A stretch of 64,000 nucleotides of DNA, taken from the NCBI RefSeq assembly GCF_029892965.1, contig NZ_JARXWN010000006.1:124001-188000 (forward strand). Direction: 5' to 3'. The position numbers and the translations under genes are program-made. The stretch comes from Dysgonomonas sp. PF1-14. GTDB lineage: Bacteria; Bacteroidota; Bacteroidia; Bacteroidales; Dysgonomonadaceae. Of the stretch, positions 19,369 to 27,994 are shown in pieces (the stretch's first letter is position 1; the number at the start of each line of letters is the position of its first letter). Below the pieces are notes generated by a model. It did no database searches. It was not told where the DNA came from and saw nothing but the letters and a program-made list of their open reading frames with translations.

Positions 19369-21045
19369 CTATTTATGGTCTTGCCCCGATTGCTGTAGCG
19401 AGGCTAATTTACTTTTCCTGTACCCGTATCCCAGATATATGGTCATTCCGATGCCTAACCATATAAGGAACATTACCCAGTTTGACCAACCCAGTTCGGT
19501 CATCAGATACAGGTTGGTAAGGATTCCCATCACAGGAAGCAGTGAAAATTTGTATCTGAATGCAGCGACAGCCAGTCCCAGCCATACAGTCCAAAACACA
19601 ATTAGCAATGGCTTGCGGCTGATAACCTCTGCGGAGTCAGTCTTACTGATAAACAAAGATACGCCAACTAAAAATAATATGAAAATGATATACTGTCCAT
19701 TTATGTATGGGACTTTAAATTTGGCCTTTTTGCTCTCTCCTTTATGATCGAGGAACAATATACCGGAGCATACCAGAATAAACGCAAAGAATGTACCCAC
19801 ACTGGTGAGGTCTACGACAAACTGCATATCGAGGAACAAAGATGGTATGCAGACAAGTATTCCCGCGATAATAGTTGAAAAAGACGGTGTCTTATACTTA
19901 GGATGTATCTTGCTGAATTTAGGCCATAGCAGACCGTCGCGGCTCATGGTCATCCAGATGCGTGGCTGTCCGATCTGGAATACCAGAATGGCACTGGTAA
20001 TGGCTATAACGGCCGTAGCTGATATTACTCCGGCAATGAAGTCCATATTCACCACCTGGAATACATACGCCAGCGGATCGTCTACACCCAGCTCTTTGTA
20101 GTTGACCATCCCTGTGAGTACAAGAGCAATGGCTACATATAGTATAGTGCATATCCCCAGACAGTAGAGCATGGCACGCGGCATATCACGCTGCGGATTC
20201 TTGGACTCTTCGGCTGTAGTAGATATGGAGTCGAATCCGATGAAGGCAAAGAAAACGGCTGCTACTCCGCCGAGTACGCCCTGTAATCCATTAGGTGCAA
20301 AAGGTGACCAGTTTTCCGGTTTCACGAAGAAAGCTCCGGCAAGTATTACCCCGAGTATAATCCCTATCTTGAGATATACCAGCAGGTTGTTGATCGTTTT
20401 CGATTCCTTTATACCGATAAACACAAGGTAGGTGAGTGCTGTGACCACCAGTCCGGCAGGCAGGTTGATGAGTACCTTCATCCCGAATAGTTCGGGTGCA
20501 TTCCGATACGTCTCTGCTGCTTTTACTATATGCGCAGGAAGATCGGCAGCTCCGGAGGAAACTGTATCGTATGCCTTATGTGCAGTGGAATAGCCTATGG
20601 CAAGCCAGTCGGGCCATGTGATGCCGAATCCATGTAGCAGGGTAGTGAAATACTCTGACCACGAAATAGCAATAACCATATTGGATACGGCATATTCGAG
20701 TATCAGCGCCCAGCCTATTCCCCAAGCGAAAATTTCACCCAGCGACACGTATGTGTATGTATAGGCGCTCCCGCTGACCGAGATCATAGAGGCAAATTGT
20801 GCATAGCACAATGCAGTGAAGATGCACGCAATGGCTACAAAAACAAAAAGGAGCGACACCGCAGGCCCTCCATGAAAAGCAGCTCGCCCGATGGTGCTGA
20901 AAATACCTGCACCAATGATGGCTGCGATACCGAACAGTGTAAGGTCTTTGACACCCAACACTCTTCTCATTCCCGAGCCGGCAGCATCTCCATCGCCGGA
21001 GATACTGCTGATACTCTTCTTACGAATAAAGGAGTTTATATTCAT
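19369..21045 (-). CDS. APC superfamily amino acid permease (CAT-like)
   Basis: A 558-residue inner membrane transporter with 12 or more hydrophobic segments. The first, GIAAIIGAGIFSTIGRAA, carries the substrate-binding GxG unwound motif of the APC fold; FFAFIGFDSISTTAEESKNP is the cationic amino acid transporter signature in TM6. An N-terminal tail of about 30 residues faces the cytoplasm. The family usually moves cationic or neutral amino acids, but the substrate cannot be fixed. Its start codon overlaps the first copy of a 21-bp intergenic repeat. Confidence 0.88.
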   Translation of the reverse strand: MNINSFIRKKSISSISGDGDAAGSGMRRVLGVKDLTLFGIAAIIGAGIFSTIGRAAFHGGPAVSLLFVFVAIACIFTALCYAQFASMISVSGSAYTYTYVSLGEIFAWGIGWALILEYAVSNMVIAISWSEYFTTLLHGFGITWPDWLAIGYSTAHKAYDTVSSGAADLPAHIVKAAETYRNAPELFGMKVLINLPAGLVVTALTYLVFIGIKESKTINNLLVYLKIGIILGVILAGAFFVKPENWSPFAPNGLQGVLGGVAAVFFAFIGFDSISTTAEESKNPQRDMPRAMLYCLGICTILYVAIALVLTGMVNYKELGVDDPLAYVFQVVNMDFIAGVISATAVIAITSAILVFQIGQPRIWMTMSRDGLLWPKFSKIHPKYKTPSFSTIIAGILVCIPSLFLDMQFVVDLTSVGTFFAFILVCSGILFLDHKGESKKAKFKVPYINGQYIIFILFLVGVSLFISKTDSAEVISRKPLLIVFWTVWLGLAVAAFRYKFSLLPVMGILTNLYLMTELGWSNWVMFLIWLGIGMTIYLGYGYRKSKLASLQQSGQDHK

Positions 21046-21314
21046 TTTAACTAAAACCTAACAAGTTTATTAGTTCATAGTTTACTAGCCTGCTAGCTCA
21101 ATCGCTTTTTGTAGGGACAGACCCGCGTGTCTGTCCGTTTGTCTGATTATCGGGCGAACACATGGGTTCGCCCCTACTGTTTCTCGAGAATTTTAACTAA
21201 AACCTTACAAACCTAACGCTAGTTACAAGTTACTTCGCCCTACGGGCAGTTACGAGTTACAAGTATTCTTCTTTGCGCCTTTGCGTGAGAATCATTTTAA
21301 CTAAAACCTAACAA
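21044..21314. repeat. Three copies of a 21-bp motif upstream of the permease
   Basis: ATTTTAACTAAAACCTAACAA occurs at 21044-21064 and 21294-21314, and with one mismatch at 21190-21210. All are in the same orientation, and the first reaches into the permease start codon. The pattern suggests that flanking intergenic material was duplicated, separating leader copies. The stretch 21046-21473 has no supported gene. Confidence 0.6.
21111..21177. repeat. Palindromic MITE-like intergenic unit
   Basis: GTAG at 21111-21114 pairs with CTAC at 21174-21177 and encloses two perfect hairpins, GACAGAC / GTCTGTC (21116-21122 with 21129-21135) and GGGCGAAC / GTTCGCCC (21152-21159 with 21166-21173). This makes a GC-rich three-way junction in AT-rich DNA. 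Similar units starting GTAGGG and ending CCCTAC are recalled as dispersed repeats in several phyla, so it is called a small repeat element. Confidence 0.6.
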
Positions 21315-21473
21315 AAATAACTCTTAGCAGTTGATCTAAAAATGCAAAAGGTAACAAAGGTAACACATTTACATCATTTTTTTACTTGTCACTTTTCTAC
21401 AACATGTTCGCTATATATCCGGTCGCTACCGACTGCCTGTTTGTACATTATAGATAAATCTGTGAAGAAGAAA

Positions 21474-22409
21474 TCACAGATCTATTGTATAAATGTCATA
21501 AACAGTAGCCCTTGCTCCAAATCCCTCTTTCTGATAAATGAGGCTTTCGTTGAGGTAAAGCCCTCCGTTTTCAGTAGATGTGCCGTAATCGAAGTATGTC
21601 TTATAAGGATATACCGTATTTATTATATGATCTATAACAAAATCTACCGCACCCTTGTTCTTGCCCTCTTCGGTAGCAGCAGTATATTGCGCATGTGCTA
21701 CTTTCTCCGTTTCAAAAATGAGGCATCCGCCTATCATATTTTCTGCATTGTCCGTTACAGAGAAGAATCTTATTTCATTGGGGAATTTTTCTTTCAGATA
21801 GGATATTTCTTCCAGTGAATGTACCGGTAACCTGTTGTAGCGTTCTTTAAGATTATCTGATAATATTTTCCAGAAACTGTTCAGATCCTCCGATTCACTA
21901 ACATTCAGCTTATTTTTCTTTGCCTTCTTCAATCCGTTCTTGCGCGAATCCGAATATTTTACTTTTTCAGATAATAGGATAGTAGAAGATATATTCCTTT
22001 CGGTCAATACAGCCTTATGTCTGAACAGGGCATAAAGGTCTTCTTCTGCCGGTAATCTGTGATAGATATGCGGAACAGCCTTGTAAACAATCTTTTTTAT
22101 TCCCTGATGCCGGAATGTTACTGTCAGGTGTTCCATTAGTTCGAGCACGTTCGCAGCCGTAGTATGATTTGCCATTATCAGTCCGCCATACGTCAGTCCG
22201 CCATGTGAATAGTATATTTTGTCGGCAATATATCCGGGCATAATGGCGGTGAGTATATCATCACAATAAAACAGCAATGAATAGTCACCGAACCTGTCGC
22301 CATGATATTCAATGAAATCGCGGTAGAAAAGGAATGTTCCGTTTTTAGAATTGCGGACAAATTCGTCCCATTCGCTCTTATGCTCGGGTGTATATGGTTT
22401 AATCTTCAC
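21474..22409 (-). CDS. FemAB/GNAT-like acyltransferase
   Basis: A 311-residue protein with a double GNAT (FemABX-like) layout: KIKPYTPEHKSEWDEFV at the start, FRHQGIKKIVYKAVPHIYHR in the middle and a second acetyltransferase-like half with GGCLIFETEKVAHAQYTA and the ending LNESLIYQKEGFGAR. Such proteins transfer amino acids or acyl groups to peptidoglycan or surface glycans. I chose the GTG at 22409 since homologues usually start at KIKPYT; ATGs at 22436 and 22484 would overlap the upstream gene more deeply. It overlaps the double-cupin gene by 11 bases, implying coupled translation and a shared pathway. Confidence 0.65.
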   Translation of the reverse strand: MKIKPYTPEHKSEWDEFVRNSKNGTFLFYRDFIEYHGDRFGDYSLLFYCDDILTAIMPGYIADKIYYSHGGLTYGGLIMANHTTAANVLELMEHLTVTFRHQGIKKIVYKAVPHIYHRLPAEEDLYALFRHKAVLTERNISSTILLSEKVKYSDSRKNGLKKAKKNKLNVSESEDLNSFWKILSDNLKERYNRLPVHSLEEISYLKEKFPNEIRFFSVTDNAENMIGGCLIFETEKVAHAQYTAATEEGKNKGAVDFVIDHIINTVYPYKTYFDYGTSTENGGLYLNESLIYQKEGFGARATVYDIYTIDL

Positions 22410-23271
22410 TTTGCCGGTATTTTTTGAAGTCCGCATAAGTATTGATATAGTCCTCCGAATCGTAAATATCGGAAGCCAGAGCAAGGCAGATCACCCCTGA
22501 GGAATATTCTTTTTCGGTAGCCCACACTCCCGGAGGGATGTGCAGTCCGTATCCCGGATGATTGAGCAATACAGTTCTTTTGTTGTTGCCATCGTCGAGT
22601 TCCACCTCGAAGCTGCCGCTGGCAGCGACCAGAATTTCGTGGCAATGTTTATGTGCGTGCATTCCCCGCTTCGCTCCCGAAGGAATGTCGTAGATGTAAA
22701 ACACTCGTTCTATATCGAACGGTATGTCGTTCATCCCATGTATGGGTGTAATGTTTCCCGCTCTGTTTCTGACCACCGGAAACTCAATGAGTGAACAGTC
22801 GTAAACGGTATTATACTCGGGATGTATGTCTTTCGGTGATCTTGTTATATCATCTGCATATATATCTACCTTAGGATAATCTGTTTTCCTGAAAGTCTGA
22901 TAGTTTCTTATATAATCGTCCTCGTCGTAGGGTTCCGAAGTTATGACAAGGCATAGGGCATTTGTCGAAAAATTTTCAAGGCTCCGCCACATCATATTCG
23001 GTATATATAGCGCATTGTATGAGCGGTTGAGCGTATAACTCCGCTTTTCTTTTCCGTCATCGAGCAATACATCAAAGCTTCCGGCAAGTGCAATGATAAC
23101 CTCATGCTGCGATTTGAAAGCATGGCTTCCGCGTCTTTGTCCGCCCGGTATATCGTATATCCAGTAAACACGCGCTATGGGGAAGGGTATATGCTGTCCG
23201 GCCTCTATAAAAGAGAGGTTGCCCCTCCGGTCTATAGCCTTTGGTAATTCGATGATTCGTTCTCTATTCAT
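22399..23271 (-). CDS. WxcM/FdtA-like double-cupin protein (sugar 3,4-ketoisomerase type)
   Basis: Two tandem copies of a cupin of about 130 residues. Each has the same plan: IELPKAIDRRGNLSFIE and IEFPVVRNRAGNITPIH, then RVYWIYDIPGGQRRGSHAF and RVFYIYDIPSGAKRGMHAH, then an HEV/HEI strand and GSF.V.LDDG. Single-domain relatives (FdtA) convert dTDP-4-keto-6-deoxyglucose to the 3-keto sugar; WxcM proteins fuse this to other steps. The first copy has SHAFKSQHE where the second keeps MHAHKHCHE, so its metal ligands look reduced. The start ATG at 23271 was preferred over an upstream TTG. It acts probably in surface sugar synthesis with the next gene. Confidence 0.72.
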   Translation of the reverse strand: MNRERIIELPKAIDRRGNLSFIEAGQHIPFPIARVYWIYDIPGGQRRGSHAFKSQHEVIIALAGSFDVLLDDGKEKRSYTLNRSYNALYIPNMMWRSLENFSTNALCLVITSEPYDEDDYIRNYQTFRKTDYPKVDIYADDITRSPKDIHPEYNTVYDCSLIEFPVVRNRAGNITPIHGMNDIPFDIERVFYIYDIPSGAKRGMHAHKHCHEILVAASGSFEVELDDGNNKRTVLLNHPGYGLHIPPGVWATEKEYSSGVICLALASDIYDSEDYINTYADFKKYRQSED

Positions 23272-23282
23272 ACCGGAATGTG

Positions 23283-24563
23283 TTATCGCAACCAAGGTTC
23301 GGGATTTAACTTATTTGTCCCTTGCCAAAGTTGGAAGTGAATTTGCGAAAAGCCTGTGTCGGGATCGGTGAAAACTTTTCCCAACGATTGTCCGGTTTTC
23401 ACTTTATCACCTTGTTTTATATATATGTTTTGTATGTTACCATAGAATGTATAGTAATTGCCATGCCGGATGATGATGCAGGTATTGTATCCCGGTATGG
23501 CAGCTACATAGGTTACCTCTCCGTTGAATACTGCTTTGGCTTCGGCTCCGGCCTGTGAGCGTATGTCGATACCACTGCTCGATGTAGTAACAAACTTGCT
23601 GTGCTGATGAGTTCCGAATCGGGTGGTTATCGTATAGTTACCTGTAATAGGGTAGGGTAGTTTTCCTCTGTTGGATGCAAAATTGTTAGACAACACTACA
23701 TTTTCCGATGTCATTTTTTGGCTAGGCAGTGTTATAGAAGGTTTCGAGCGTGTCTTACTACTGCCTTTTGCGGCTTTTTCCTTAGCGGCTTCTGCGCGTG
23801 CTTTCTCTTCGGCAATGCGTTTTGCCTCACGTTCCTGTCGCGCTACCTCTTCGGCTATCAGTTTTGCTATTTGTCTGTCCAGCGCTTCGGCTTGTTGCCT
23901 TTTCTCGGTGAGTATTTTTTGCAAGTCTTTCTGCTTTTGCTGTGCTTCGGTAACTTCCTGTTGATAGTTTCCTTCTTCTTTTTTCAGGTTCTCCTGTTCG
24001 GTGGAGCGCAATCCGAGAAGGGCGGTTTTTTCTGTTCTGGCTTTAGCCAGAGCTTCTTTCCGTTCTTTTAGCTGTGCGCTTTTGTCTTTTATTTCTACGG
24101 TTTGTTTGTTCCTCCATTCCGAATAATCGCGCAGATAACGCAGCCTGCGATACGATTCGGTAAGCGATTTTCCCGAAAGGACAAAGAGTACACGATTTTC
24201 GCTCTGACGGTTGGCAAGCATGCCATCAATGGCTTTTGCGTAGTTTTTTTGTTTGTCTTTCAGCTCGGCTTCCAGAATCAATATTTCGGATTCTATACGT
24301 TTCTGCTCGCTGTCGAGTCCGCTGATTTCCTGCTCCAGCAGGCTAAGAACTTTTTGGCGTGAAAATATCTGATTGGATATCAGTTTTATTCTGTCCAGCA
24401 GGGTAGTGGTACTCTTTTTGGTTTCGCTGAGTAGTTTATTCGTATTGGATATTTCACGCAGGGCATCTTTCCTCTGCTTTTCCAACTCCTTTATTTTAGG
24501 AGTGCTTTGGGCAAAAGAAGGAATACTGAGTGTGAGAGCCAATAGAAAAACTATAAATCTCAT
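23283..24563 (-). CDS. EnvC-like murein hydrolase activator (degenerate M23 domain)
   Basis: A 426-residue exported protein. A signal peptide (1-18) is followed by long coiled coils (20-260) with an Ala/Glu/Lys-rich stretch, and by a LytM/peptidase M23 domain from about 300. The zinc-site residues are incomplete: Ser replaces the His of HxxxD near 329 (SSGIDI, with Asp333 kept) and Gln replaces the first His of HxH (SQIHFQL). This is the pattern of EnvC, which activates amidases for daughter cell separation and does not cut peptidoglycan itself. It overlaps the start of its neighbour DUF4292 by 4 bases. Confidence 0.85.
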   Translation of the reverse strand: MRFIVFLLALTLSIPSFAQSTPKIKELEKQRKDALREISNTNKLLSETKKSTTTLLDRIKLISNQIFSRQKVLSLLEQEISGLDSEQKRIESEILILEAELKDKQKNYAKAIDGMLANRQSENRVLFVLSGKSLTESYRRLRYLRDYSEWRNKQTVEIKDKSAQLKERKEALAKARTEKTALLGLRSTEQENLKKEEGNYQQEVTEAQQKQKDLQKILTEKRQQAEALDRQIAKLIAEEVARQEREAKRIAEEKARAEAAKEKAAKGSSKTRSKPSITLPSQKMTSENVVLSNNFASNRGKLPYPITGNYTITTRFGTHQHSKFVTTSSSGIDIRSQAGAEAKAVFNGEVTYVAAIPGYNTCIIIRHGNYYTFYGNIQNIYIKQGDKVKTGQSLGKVFTDPDTGFSQIHFQLWQGTNKLNPEPWLR

Positions 24564-25405
24564 TTAGACCTGATGTATCTGCTTATCAGTTCCGAAAAAT
24601 CTACTTTCGTATATTTGTCAGGAACAGTACTGTTTATATTTAATGTTTTATCAATATCCAGTTTGTTATAGGATATACCCACATCGAGACGCTTCTTTGA
24701 GATATCTATTTTAGCCTCCATATTGGTAGGGTATATCCGGTTGTTGTCATTTATGAAGTCACTGTATGTCCATTGCAATGTAACATTTTTTTTGTCGTTA
24801 TATATCAATGTTGACACAATTCTGTCGGATGCATCTACGGCAAAATTGTAAAGAAGGTTTCCTTTGTCCTTTGTTTGCAGCATATACACATCCTGCGTAG
24901 CCGAAACATTGAACTTGCTGTAGTCGCCTTTTTGTACTTCTTGTCTTCCGGGAACAAATAGTTTATTTGTGAGTAATGCCTGTAGGTTATAGAAATTAAA
25001 GTCGAAGTTTGCCATCAGCTTCGAGTTTTTAATACTTTCGCTCAGATATTGTTTCTGCAGGCGGTCAAGTATAATCACACTATCGGGAGTAAATGTAATA
25101 CGGAAAGCTTCCATGCCCAGTAGCGGACGGATGGAAACCTGCATAATCTGATCTTTGATAATGCTGTAAACAGCTGTCGATTTTTTGGGAGAAGAGCCCA
25201 TCTTGATTTCGATGCTGCCTTTTGTGGTCAGCGTATTATATTTAAATTCCGAGCTCAGCGCATCTTCTACAATCTGTGTTTGCGATTTGCTTTCCAGCGT
25301 TCCGCTTGTGGTTATTGTCTTTTTCGATTTACAACTGCTGATAAGCAGCAATGCTGAAAAGATAAATATGAATATTGATATGTTTCTTGTGTTGTATTTT
25401 TTCAT
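24560..25405 (-). CDS. DUF4292 lipoprotein
   Basis: A 281-residue predicted lipoprotein with lipobox ISSC at Cys25. The body is beta-rich and resembles the LolA/LolB-type half-barrel (STAVYSIIKDQIMQVSIRPLLGMEAFRITFTPD region), as expected for DUF4292. Members lie next to TPR and EnvC genes in Bacteroidetes, so a role in outer membrane lipid or lipoprotein handling is inferred, not shown. The gene shares one base with the TPR gene and 4 bases with envC, so all are likely one transcript. Confidence 0.8.
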   Translation of the reverse strand: MKKYNTRNISIFIFIFSALLLISSCKSKKTITTSGTLESKSQTQIVEDALSSEFKYNTLTTKGSIEIKMGSSPKKSTAVYSIIKDQIMQVSIRPLLGMEAFRITFTPDSVIILDRLQKQYLSESIKNSKLMANFDFNFYNLQALLTNKLFVPGRQEVQKGDYSKFNVSATQDVYMLQTKDKGNLLYNFAVDASDRIVSTLIYNDKKNVTLQWTYSDFINDNNRIYPTNMEAKIDISKKRLDVGISYNKLDIDKTLNINSTVPDKYTKVDFSELISRYIRSK

Positions 25406-27144
25406 TATTCGCTGATATATGTTTTAGTGTCTATTTTTTTGTCAAGTGTCTTGGATTTGCTATCGCCTTTCTCTTTTGCTTTTATCCAGTATTCGAGTGC
25501 TTTTTCGGTTTCATCAGTTTTGTATAGCACATCTCCGTAATGTTCATATACTTCGGCACTGATATCTTCTTTTTTTTCTTCGCTATATTTTATAGCATTT
25601 TCGATATATATTTTTGCTATTGTATATGCTCCTTGTTCAAATAGTACCCATCCGTAGGTATCAAGATAAGTAGGATTCGAAGGTTCTGCCTTTACAGTCA
25701 TGCTACTCATTTTCTCGGCTTTGTTGAGGTCTTTTTTTGCTAGCGACAGGAAATAGCTGTAATTGTTGAGGACACCCATATTAGCCGGATTGTAAGATAG
25801 TGCCTTTTCGTATATGACGAATGCACTGTCTTGTTTCTCTAGATGATAGTACAGGTCGCCGATCTGTCCGTAAAAGTCGGAGAGGAGCGGCTTATTACTC
25901 TCGTCTACATACACTACCCCTTTTTGCAAGGCATCTAGTGCATTTTGGTAGTCTTCTTTCATATATTCGGACACACCCAGGTAGAAGTAAAACTGTGGTT
26001 GGTCTGTAATATAGGTCAATGCTTCGTTGCAAATCTGTATGGTCAGATCAAGACTATCGGGAAAAGCTGTAGACAGCATCTGTTCCCATCCTGTGGGATT
26101 TGTGGGATTTGCCTCTGCAAACAGCTGGTATTGGAATCGTGCATCGTCTTTTTTGTCCTGTATCATCAGCAGGTTACCGTACATCAGGTTTAGCTTTGGC
26201 TCCTGTGGGTGTTGTATCATCAATGTGTCGAAGAGAGCATTGGCTGTCTTGGTATCCTTCTGGGTTTGCTGTAGTGTGCCCACATATTGTGCCAGAATGG
26301 CCAGCTTGGTATCAATATCCATTTTCGGGCTAACCAATGCGGTATGCAGCTCGTTTTCGGCAGCCGCTTTGTTGTTTGTCTGCTCATAGTATTGAGCCAT
26401 TGACGATATCAGGTAAGGATCTTCAGGGTCTAAAGCTTTTGCTTTGGTGTATATTGCATACGCGTCCTCTTTTTTTCCGGCTTGCAGGTACAGGTCACCG
26501 AGTAGTATCTGATATTTTACTTCGGTAGGATATTTGTCTATGTATTTCTGTATTTCGGCATAGCCTTTCTTTTCTTGCTTCATCAGCGCATACAACTGAT
26601 ATTTTTGTATGCTTATTTTTTCATTTAGTCCTACTATTTGCTCCAGCTTGTCGAGTACCGCTACGGCATTTGGCAGGTCACCATCCATGCGGTACGATTC
26701 GGATAGGTATATGTATAGCTCCGAATTATCGGGATCTTCTTTTACCAGCCGTTCAAATTGTTCTATAGCATCGCTATATTGTTTAAATTCGAGGCACATC
26801 ATGGCATAAGCCATGTTGTATGTGTAATTGTTTTCATCGTAGCTTACAGCTTTGCGAAAATAGTTGATGGCTGTGTTTTTGCTATCCAATGAGTTGAAGT
26901 AGTTCCCTATTTCGTACAATACATTAGCATTGGTAGAGTCAATTGCCAGGCAATATTTGAGATAGTCATATGCATCATCAAATTTATTCATTGACTTTGC
27001 ATTCATTGCTTCATAGAAGTAGTAATCGAATTTGCGGCGGTTGTCGGATAATAACTCATCCGTATTTTTGTTTTGGGCACAGACAGGTAGTCCGGTTGCA
27101 AAAACCGTTGCTATAAGAAGGGCTACACGTATTTTTTTATACAT
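25405..27144 (-). CDS. Tetratricopeptide repeat protein, exported
   Basis: A 579-residue protein with a signal peptide (1-23, ending PVCAQ) and about twelve TPR units covering nearly the whole mature chain, for example YEIGNYFNSLDSKNTAINYF, LYIYLSESYRMDGDLPNAVA and LYYHLEKQDSAFVIYEKALS. TPR arrays hold protein partners together. It lies between dut and the DUF4292 lipoprotein, so a periplasmic scaffold for the envelope cluster is a reasonable guess. Confidence 0.85.
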   Translation of the reverse strand: MYKKIRVALLIATVFATGLPVCAQNKNTDELLSDNRRKFDYYFYEAMNAKSMNKFDDAYDYLKYCLAIDSTNANVLYEIGNYFNSLDSKNTAINYFRKAVSYDENNYTYNMAYAMMCLEFKQYSDAIEQFERLVKEDPDNSELYIYLSESYRMDGDLPNAVAVLDKLEQIVGLNEKISIQKYQLYALMKQEKKGYAEIQKYIDKYPTEVKYQILLGDLYLQAGKKEDAYAIYTKAKALDPEDPYLISSMAQYYEQTNNKAAAENELHTALVSPKMDIDTKLAILAQYVGTLQQTQKDTKTANALFDTLMIQHPQEPKLNLMYGNLLMIQDKKDDARFQYQLFAEANPTNPTGWEQMLSTAFPDSLDLTIQICNEALTYITDQPQFYFYLGVSEYMKEDYQNALDALQKGVVYVDESNKPLLSDFYGQIGDLYYHLEKQDSAFVIYEKALSYNPANMGVLNNYSYFLSLAKKDLNKAEKMSSMTVKAEPSNPTYLDTYGWVLFEQGAYTIAKIYIENAIKYSEEKKEDISAEVYEHYGDVLYKTDETEKALEYWIKAKEKGDSKSKTLDKKIDTKTYISE

Positions 27145-27169
27145 ATTAAAAATAACGTTTCAAATTTTT

Positions 27170-27604
27170 TTATTGTTTTCCTGTATGCCCGAATCCTCCG
27201 GCGCCGCGTTCGGTTTCGTTGATGGCTTCAACTTTTTCCCAGCTAACCTGAGCATGTTGAGCTATTACCATCTGGCAAATACGCTCACCGTCATTTATAA
27301 CAAAGTCATCGTTGGATAAGTTGACCAGGATAACACGAATCTCTCCTCTATAGTCGGCATCAATAGTTCCGGGTGAGTTCAAAACTGTCAGTCCGTTTTT
27401 GAATGCCAGACCGCTACGAGGACGTATTTGCGCTTCGTAGCCTTGTGGCAATTCTATATATAAACCAGTAGGAACCAATGTCCGCTCTAAAGGTTTTAAT
27501 GTTATTGGTTCTGATATATAGGCTCTCAAGTCTACTCCGGCAGAATATGGTGTGGCATATTCGGGTAGTGGGTGGTGTGATTTATTTATAATTTTTACTT
27601 TCAT
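27170..27604 (-). CDS. dut: dUTP diphosphatase
   Basis: Homotrimeric dUTPase that hydrolyses dUTP to dUMP, keeping uracil out of DNA. The ATG at 27604 ([19 protein letters not shown]) was chosen since it starts at the conserved first strand; a start six codons earlier adds nothing. All five dUTPase motifs are visible, including [28 protein letters not shown], the uracil-pocket DADYRGEI and the P-loop-like C-terminal arm [13 protein letters not shown]. The length of 144 is normal. It is the first gene of the dut-TPR-DUF4292-envC unit. Confidence 0.95.
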   Translation of the reverse strand: MKVKIINKSHHPLPEYATPYSAGVDLRAYISEPITLKPLERTLVPTGLYIELPQGYEAQIRPRSGLAFKNGLTVLNSPGTIDADYRGEIRVILVNLSNDDFVINDGERICQMVIAQHAQVSWEKVEAINETERGAGGFGHTGKQ

Positions 27605-27743
27605 TGTTTTTATAGGATACATTATAGTCTGCGAAATTAGTTAATTCTTTGATATCTATCCTGTATATTGATAAAAATTAAGAATTTAAAATCCTAATAA
27701 CGATTCCGTTGCAGAAGATTTTGAAAAAATATGTGATAATTTT

Positions 27744-27773
27744 TTTGTAGAAAGAAAAAAATATATACCTTTG
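27744..27773 (+). promoter_or_regulatory. tRNA-Val promoter
   Basis: TTTG at 27744-27747 and TACCTTTG at 27766-27773 with an 18-base spacer fit the Bacteroidetes promoter. The tRNA begins 34 bases later. Confidence 0.75.
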
Positions 27774-27806
27774 CCACGCATTTGAGAGAAAATGCAACCC
27801 TAACAA

Positions 27807-27881
27807 GGGCGTTTAGCTCAGCTGGTTCAGAGCATCTGCCTTACAAGCAGAGGGTCGGCGGTTCGAATCCGTCAACGCCCA
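27807..27881 (+). tRNA. tRNA-Val (anticodon UAC)
   Basis: A 75-nt cloverleaf: acceptor GGGCGTT / AACGCCC, D-arm GCTC-AGCTGGTTCA-GAGC, anticodon stem TCTGC / GCAGA with loop CTTACAA (anticodon UAC), variable loop GGGTC, T-arm GGCGG-TTCGAAT-CCGTC, discriminator A. CCA is not encoded. Its 3' half is the integration site of the element that follows. Confidence 0.98.
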
Positions 27882-27882
27882 C
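27837..27882. repeat. attL: 46-bp tRNA-Val 3' sequence
   Basis: Bases 27837-27882, from the anticodon stem to one base past the discriminator, recur exactly at 43248-43293. The gene remains intact on this side since the element brings an identical 3' end. Confidence 0.95.
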
Positions 27883-27891
27883 TTGAAAATC

Positions 27892-27925
27892 AAAGACTTA
27901 CGAGAAATCGCAAGTCTTTTTTCTT
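27892..27925 (+). terminator. Terminator downstream of tRNA-Val
   Basis: AAAGACTT / AAGTCTTT (27892-27899 with 27912-27919) followed by TTTTCTTTTT. It belongs to the integrated element by position yet serves the tRNA gene. Confidence 0.8.
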
Positions 27926-27933
27926 TTTACGCT

Positions 27934-27951
27934 CATGCAATTTGCATGCAA
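27934..27951. promoter_or_regulatory. Candidate integrase arm site, left end
   Basis: CATGCAATTTGCATGCAA, 51 bases inside the left repeat, is identical over 18 bases to a site near the right end (43107-43124). It is itself partly palindromic (TTGCATGCAA). Location at both ends suggests an arm-type site for integrase or excisionase. Confidence 0.6.
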
Positions 27952-27994
27952 CGAAAATACGGGTCAAGCTGAAAAATCGGTTGGTAGTGTTATT

